This document shows, piece by piece, positions 7,702 to 11,283 of a stretch of 11,283 nucleotides of DNA; within the stretch, counting starts at the first letter, position 1; every line of letters starts with the position of its first letter. The stretch spans positions 1 through 11,283 of the forward strand of contig CAMOKK010000023.1 of NCBI GenBank assembly GCA_946617545.1, given 5' to 3'. The stretch is from an uncultured Bacteroidales bacterium. GTDB taxonomy: Bacteria; Bacteroidota; Bacteroidia; Bacteroidales; UBA932. Under the pieces are notes generated by a model. The model was not told where the DNA came from, searched no databases, and saw nothing but the letters and a program-made list of their open reading frames with translations. A program made the translations under genes and the position numbers.

Positions 7702-8696
7702 GTAAAATAATCATTGAAGGAAAACCTCTTCCGGGCATGCCTTGGGAAGACCGCCCGCAGGGCTGCAAGGCCCCCCTCTGGAGATACAGCGCCAATCCCG
7801 TGATTCCCCGGGACCTGCTGGAGAACTCCAACAGCATTTTCAACAGCGCCGTCGTACCCTTTGAAGACGGCTTTGCCGGCGTATTCCGCTGCGACGACAC
7901 CAACCGCCGCATGACCCTCCATGCCGGCTTCTCCAAAGACGGCATCCACTGGAACATCGAGGCCGATACCATCCGCTTCGAAGGAGCCAACCCCGAAGTG
8001 GCCCAGTGGGTGTACGGCTACGACCCCCGCGTAGCCCTCATCGACGGCAAGTACTGGGTGAGCTGGTGCAACGGCTATCACGGCCCCACCATCGGCCTGG
8101 CCTGGACGCTGGATTTCAAAACCTTCCACCAGGTGGAGAACGCCTTCCTGCCCTACAACCGCAACGGCGTGCTCTTCCCCCGTAAGATTAATGGCCGCTA
8201 CGCCATGCTCTCCCGCCCCTCCGACACCGGCCACACCGCCTTCGGAGACATCTTCTACAGCGAATCGCCGGACATGGAGTTCTGGGGACACCACCGCCAC
8301 GTAATGGCACCCGCCCCCTTCGAACTTAGCGCCTGGCAGTGCATGAAGATTGGCGCCGGTCCCGTGCCCATCGAGACCTCCGAAGGCTGGCTGCTCTTCC
8401 ACCACGGCGTGCTCCACAGCTGCAACGGCTACGTGTACAGTTTCGGCAGCGCCCTGCTGGACCTCAACGAGCCTTGGAAGGTGATTGCCCGAAGCGGCCC
8501 CTACCTCATCTCTCCCCAAATGCCGTACGAGTGCATGGGAGACGTTCCCAACGTCACCTTCCCCTGCGCCGCCCTGCACGACAGCGCCACCGGTCGCATT
8601 GCCATCTACTACGGCTGCGCAGACACGGTGACCGGCCTGGCCTTCGGCTACATCCCGGAAATCATCGAGTTCACCAAGCGCACCAGCATCGTGTAA
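7698..8696 (+). CDS. GH130 mannoside phosphorylase, probably Man-beta-1,4-GlcNAc or beta-1,4-mannooligosaccharide type
   Basis: Inverting phosphorylase of 332 residues that would split beta-1,4-mannosides with phosphate to give alpha-mannose 1-phosphate. Visible GH130 motifs: [20 protein letters not shown] (33-52), catalytic Asp109 in [18 protein letters not shown] (123-133), [16 protein letters not shown] (151-166), [21 protein letters not shown] and [11 protein letters not shown]. The wording of the [13 protein letters not shown] and CNGYHGP blocks is like the subfamily containing the gut Bacteroidota enzymes that act on the N-glycan core disaccharide, but specificity is inferred. There is no signal peptide, which fits a cytosolic phosphorylase acting on imported disaccharide. 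The start is fixed by the ATGA overlap with the LacI-type gene. The first codons are AT-rich compared with the rest. It is the last gene before a strong terminator. Confidence 0.93.
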   Translation: MSKIIIEGKPLPGMPWEDRPQGCKAPLWRYSANPVIPRDLLENSNSIFNSAVVPFEDGFAGVFRCDDTNRRMTLHAGFSKDGIHWNIEADTIRFEGANPEVAQWVYGYDPRVALIDGKYWVSWCNGYHGPTIGLAWTLDFKTFHQVENAFLPYNRNGVLFPRKINGRYAMLSRPSDTGHTAFGDIFYSESPDMEFWGHHRHVMAPAPFELSAWQCMKIGAGPVPIETSEGWLLFHHGVLHSCNGYVYSFGSALLDLNEPWKVIARSGPYLISPQMPYECMGDVPNVTFPCAALHDSATGRIAIYYGCADTVTGLAFGYIPEIIEFTKRTSIV

Positions 8697-8737
8697 TGCG
8701 CCGTGGTGCGCAACTTGCAGACAATGAATTAATTACG

Positions 8738-8773
8738 AAAATCCTCCTCGGAAAAATTCCGAGGAGGATTTTT
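8738..8773 (+). terminator. Intrinsic terminator after the GH130 gene
   Basis: A perfect 16-bp inverted repeat (AAAATCCTCCTCGGAA at 8738-8753 and its complement at 8757-8772) with a 3-nt AAA loop and a run of five T at 8769-8773. It lies 41 nt after the GH130 stop and closes the GH3-to-GH130 transcription unit. The A run on the left arm could also allow function on the minus strand, but no minus-strand gene is seen. Confidence 0.93.
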
Positions 8774-8807
8774 ATAGCTTGCTTATAATCAAGCAGTTCC
8801 ACAACAC

Positions 8808-8833
8808 GCCTTGGGGCTGAAAAGGGTCAAGGC
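8808..8833. repeat. Short inverted repeat GCCTTG / CAAGGC upstream of the GH92 promoter
   Basis: GCCTTG at 8808-8813 and its exact complement CAAGGC at 8828-8833, with a 14-nt spacer. It ends 18 nt before the -7 element, roughly where a -33 element would be expected. It could be a regulator half-site pair or chance; six-base arms are weak evidence. Confidence 0.3.
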
Positions 8834-8851
8834 TATGTGCGGAAAAATTCG

Positions 8852-8859
8852 TATCTTTG
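8852..8859 (+). promoter_or_regulatory. Bacteroidota -7 promoter element TATCTTTG for the GH92 gene
   Basis: TATCTTTG fits the TAnnTTTG consensus used by the Bacteroidota primary sigma factor. It sits after the terminator and 17 nt upstream of the GH92 ATG, so transcription would start only about ten nt before the start codon. No clear TTTG -33 element lies 19-21 nt upstream; the preceding stretch is GGAAAAATTCG. The position directly downstream of a terminator supports a real promoter. Confidence 0.65.
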
Positions 8860-8865
8860 CGCAAA
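8856..8865. promoter_or_regulatory. Perfect palindrome TTTGCGCAAA over the promoter, candidate LacI-type operator
   Basis: A 10-bp perfect palindrome with a central CpG and GCGC core, overlapping the 3' half of the -7 element and the expected transcription start. It is flanked by a direct repeat CGTATC (8850-8855 and 8867-8872). LacI-family operators are typically palindromes with a central CpG, so a repressor bound here would block the promoter. It shares bases with the -7 consensus, which lowers its weight; binding is inference. Confidence 0.35.
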
Positions 8866-8876
8866 CCGTATCGACC

Positions 8877-11081
8877 ATGAAAAAGCGTCTCCTTTTGGCG
8901 GCACTGCTGGTGAGCACTGCCCTTCATGCCCAGACGGAATGGGTGAATCCCTTTATCGGCACGTCCAACTTCGGGGCGTGCAATCCCGGGGCCGTCACTC
9001 CCAACGGGCTCATGAGCGTGAGTCCCTTCAACGTAATGGGTTCCAGCCTGAATACCTGGGACAAGGACAGCCGCTGGTGGAGCACGCCTTATGTGGAAGA
9101 AAACAGCTTCTTTACCGGTTTCACGCATGTGAACCTGTCCGGCGTGGGCTGCCCGGAGCTGGGCTCCCTCCTCACCATGCCCACCACCGGGCCGCTGCAG
9201 GTGGACTACCATATCTATGGCAGTGAATACAAGGACGAGGTGGCGCATCCCGGCTATTATGGCGTGGAGCTGCTCAGCGGCATCAAGGCGGAAGCCACCG
9301 CCACCACCCGCAGTTCCATAGAGCGCTATACCTTCCCCGGTGGAGAGGGCAATATCCTCCTGAACCTGGGAGAGGGCCTCACCAACGAGAGCGGCGCCAC
9401 GGTTAAAAAGGTGAGCGATACGGAAATCGAGGGCTTCAAGCTCATGGGCACCTTCTGCTACAACCGCAACGCCGTGTTCCCGCTGTACTTCGTGCTGCGG
9501 GTGAGCAAGGCCCCGGATGCCGCCGGTTATTGGAAAAAACAGCGTCCCATGACCGCCGAAGCCGCCTGGGATGCCGATGCCGGCAAGTACAAGATTTACA
9601 AGGACTACTCCCGCGAGCTCAGCGGAGACGATATCGGCTATTGGTTCCATTACGACGGCCTGCAGGCCGGGGAGGAGGTGCTGGTGCAGATGGGTGTCTC
9701 TTTCGTGAGCATCGAGAATGCCCGGCAGAACCTGGACGCGGAGCAGCAGGGTTTCGCCTTCGAGCGCGTGAGGCGGCAGGCCGATGCTTCGTGGAAGGAA
9801 CACCTGGGCCGCGTACGGGTGGAAGGTGGATCGGCCGACCAGAAAACCATCTTCTATACGGCACTGTACCATACCCTCATCCATCCCAACATCCTGAACG
9901 ACGTGAACGGGGAATACCCGCTGATGCAGAGCCCCGGAATCGGAAAAGTCAAGGACTATGACCGCTACACGGTGTTCTCCCTCTGGGACACCTACCGCAA
10001 CCTCCACCAGCTGATGACGCTGCTTTGGCCTGAGAAACAGACCGCCATGGTGCGCTCCATGATAGACCAGTACCGCGAATGGGGCTGGATGCCCAAATGG
10101 GAGCTCTACGGCCGCGAAACCTGGACCATGGAGGGAGACCCCGCCATCTGCGTGATTGCCGACACCTGGCTCCGAGGGCTCCGCGACTTTGACATCGAGA
10201 CTGCCTACGAGGCTTTCCTGAAATCGGCCGATACCCCCGGTGCGCAGAATCTCATGCGCCCGGACAACGACCCGTATATGGAGCGGGGCTATATTCCGCT
10301 GGGCTGGTTTGCCGGTGACTTCTCCGGCGACAATTCCGTCTCCCATGCCCTGGAGTACTACGTGGCCGATTACGCCCTCTCCCGCCTGGCCGCAGACCTG
10401 GGCCGCCCGAAGGACGCCGCCCGCTTCTACGAGCGCTCCCTGGGCTATAGGAAGTATTACTCCGCTGCAGACAAGTGCCTGCGTCCCCGCCAGCCTGACG
10501 GCAGTTTCCTCACGCCATTCGACCCCGAAGACGGGGCCGATTTCACCAACGCCCCCGGGTTCCATGAGGGCAGCGCCTGGAACTACAGCTTCGCCGTTCC
10601 CCATGACGTAGCCGGCTATGCCAGGCTCCAGGGCGGAACCAAGGCGTTTGTGAAGAACCTCCGGCACGTCTTTGACGAGGGCCTGTACGACCCCGCCAAC
10701 GAGCCGGATATTGTGTACCCCTATCTCTTCTCCCGTTTCAAGGGCTATGAGAAACACACCTGGGAGACGGTGGAAACAATCTTGGCCAAAAACTACAAGA
10801 ACAGCCCGGACGGTATTCCCGGCAACGATGACACCGGCACCATGAGCGCCTGGGCCGTATTTTCCATGCTGGGCTTCTATCCGGACTGCCCCGGCGAGCC
10901 CGCCTTCACCCTTACCCGGCCCACCTTCCCGAAGGCCGTAATCACGCTTCCGGACGGCCGGGAACTCACCATCACCCGCACCGGCTCCAAAGCTTCCCGG
11001 GCCCTGGTGGACGGGCGTAACAAAGGCTACCGCATCTCCCATACGGATCTGACCGGCAGCCGCAACATCGTGTGGAAGTAA
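8877..11081 (+). CDS. GH92 alpha-mannosidase, exported
   Basis: Calcium-dependent, inverting exo-alpha-mannosidase family, 734 residues. ATG 8877 opens a standard signal peptide (MKKRLLLAALLVSTALHA, cleavage before Gln19), so the enzyme should be periplasmic or further exported. An in-frame ATG at 8811 lies upstream of the promoter element and is rejected. The N-terminal beta-sandwich (about 21-290) starts with WVNPFIGT and includes FFTGFTHVNLSG and LGEGLTNESGA. The helical barrel (about 305-734) contains TVFSLWDTYRNLHQLMTL (365-382), HEGSAWNY with Glu564 (candidate general acid), ANEPDIVYPYLF (607-618) and GNDDTGTMSAW with Asp651/Asp652 (candidate base). Which alpha-mannosyl linkage is cut is not readable from sequence. 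It has its own promoter, separated from the GH130 unit by a terminator, and the next gene begins 4 nt after its stop. Role in N-glycan or yeast-mannan type mannose removal is inferred; GH130 next door favours N-glycans. Confidence 0.95.
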   Translation: MKKRLLLAALLVSTALHAQTEWVNPFIGTSNFGACNPGAVTPNGLMSVSPFNVMGSSLNTWDKDSRWWSTPYVEENSFFTGFTHVNLSGVGCPELGSLLTMPTTGPLQVDYHIYGSEYKDEVAHPGYYGVELLSGIKAEATATTRSSIERYTFPGGEGNILLNLGEGLTNESGATVKKVSDTEIEGFKLMGTFCYNRNAVFPLYFVLRVSKAPDAAGYWKKQRPMTAEAAWDADAGKYKIYKDYSRELSGDDIGYWFHYDGLQAGEEVLVQMGVSFVSIENARQNLDAEQQGFAFERVRRQADASWKEHLGRVRVEGGSADQKTIFYTALYHTLIHPNILNDVNGEYPLMQSPGIGKVKDYDRYTVFSLWDTYRNLHQLMTLLWPEKQTAMVRSMIDQYREWGWMPKWELYGRETWTMEGDPAICVIADTWLRGLRDFDIETAYEAFLKSADTPGAQNLMRPDNDPYMERGYIPLGWFAGDFSGDNSVSHALEYYVADYALSRLAADLGRPKDAARFYERSLGYRKYYSAADKCLRPRQPDGSFLTPFDPEDGADFTNAPGFHEGSAWNYSFAVPHDVAGYARLQGGTKAFVKNLRHVFDEGLYDPANEPDIVYPYLFSRFKGYEKHTWETVETILAKNYKNSPDGIPGNDDTGTMSAWAVFSMLGFYPDCPGEPAFTLTRPTFPKAVITLPDGRELTITRTGSKASRALVDGRNKGYRISHTDLTGSRNIVWK

Positions 11082-11085
11082 GCGT

Positions 11086-11283
11086 ATGAAGATTCTGACC
11101 CTTTTCCTGGCCCTTTTTCTGACTTTCCTGCCGGAAAGCACACCCAACGTGTTCTTTTCCCAAGGCGGGCAGCAGGAGGTATGCTGGGAAGAGGCGGACG
11201 AGCTGGAAGAGGAAGCGATTCTTCGGATTCCGCTGCGTCTGCAAAAAAGAATACTGCCGCCATCCCTGACCCATCTCGGGGAC
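11086..11283 (+). CDS. Hypothetical exported protein, 3' end cut by the window edge
   Basis: An open frame of 66 codons with no stop before the right edge, starting at ATG 11086, 4 nt after the GH92 stop, so probably cotranscribed with it. The N-terminus MKILTLFLALFLTFLP looks like a signal peptide: one Lys, a Leu/Phe-rich core and a polar stretch after it. No lipobox Cys is seen. A later acidic segment (EEADELEEEAILRI, about residues 35-48) is followed by a basic one (RLQKR). I do not recognise a family. Base composition is like the neighbours and no other plus-strand frame here looks better, but the visible part is short, so it could be a non-genic frame. Confidence 0.5.
   Translation, partial: MKILTLFLALFLTFLPESTPNVFFSQGGQQEVCWEEADELEEEAILRIPLRLQKRILPPSLTHLGD

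Noticed and set aside
7698..8000. Possible remains of the missing LacI C-terminal half downstream
   Set aside because: This stretch encodes the conserved N-terminus of GH130 in one frame, and the other frames show no LacI effector-domain motifs, so a frameshift in a full-length gene is not supported.
8780..8795. TGCTT/AAGCA inverted repeat after the terminator
   Set aside because: Five-base arms with a 6-nt spacer in AT-rich sequence; too short to separate from chance.
8811..8876. Upstream ATG-type start for GH92
   Set aside because: The extra residues lie across the promoter element and precede a standard signal peptide that starts at 8877.
8772..11147. Minus-strand open frame of 791 codons opposite GH92
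   Set aside because: Same explanation: composition shadow of a GC-rich gene. It begins inside the next plus-strand gene and ends in the terminator region, with no promoter or domain visible.
1..11283. CRISPR arrays, tRNA or rRNA genes, insertion sequences, phage genes
   Set aside because: No regularly spaced repeats, tRNA-like cloverleaf, rRNA segments, transposase or integrase motifs were seen; almost all of the window is accounted for by the coding genes.

Overview
The window looks like a piece of a GC-rich Bacteroidota chromosome, probably a gut-type Bacteroidales. Four things suggest this: a dense run of Bacteroidota-type glycoside hydrolases (GH3, GH2, GH29, GH130, GH92), a Bacteroidota-style -7 promoter element (TATCTTTG), starts without clear Shine-Dalgarno sequences, and a LacI-type helix-turn-helix of the form common in that phylum. 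I cannot name the genus; GC content looks close to 60% by eye and was not computed.

Layout. All genes are on the plus strand. A first unit runs from the left edge to about 8773: GH3 (cut by the edge), then a 4-nt gap, LacZ-like GH2, an 8-nt overlap, GH29 lipoprotein, a 13-nt gap, cytosolic patatin-like hydrolase, an 8-nt overlap, a 160-residue half-length LacI-type regulator, a 4-nt ATGA overlap, and GH130 phosphorylase. It closes with a strong intrinsic terminator (16-bp perfect stem and a T run). A second unit begins with a Bacteroidota promoter and a GH92 alpha-mannosidase, followed after 4 nt by the start of a small exported protein of unknown function that runs off the right edge.

How the genes may work together. 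GH92 plus GH130 of the Man-beta-1,4-GlcNAc phosphorylase type is the signature of N-glycan mannosyl-core use. The GH29 (alpha-1,3/4-fucosidase type), the LacZ-like beta-galactosidase and a GH3 would remove fucose, galactose and possibly beta-1,2-xylose. Together this is the enzyme set one would expect for plant-type complex N-glycans, although mammalian glycans or mixed hemicellulose side chains remain possible. Exported enzymes (GH29 lipoprotein, GH92 with signal peptidase I signal) would trim the glycan outside the cytoplasm, and GH130 would phosphorolyse the imported disaccharide. No SusC/SusD pair, transporter, peptide-N-glycosidase or endoglycosidase lies in the window.

The most unusual elements are the half-length LacI protein, translationally coupled to GH130, and the patatin-like lipase-fold gene wedged inside a carbohydrate operon. 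A TTTGCGCAAA palindrome with a central CpG overlaps the GH92 promoter and is a candidate operator for a LacI-type protein.
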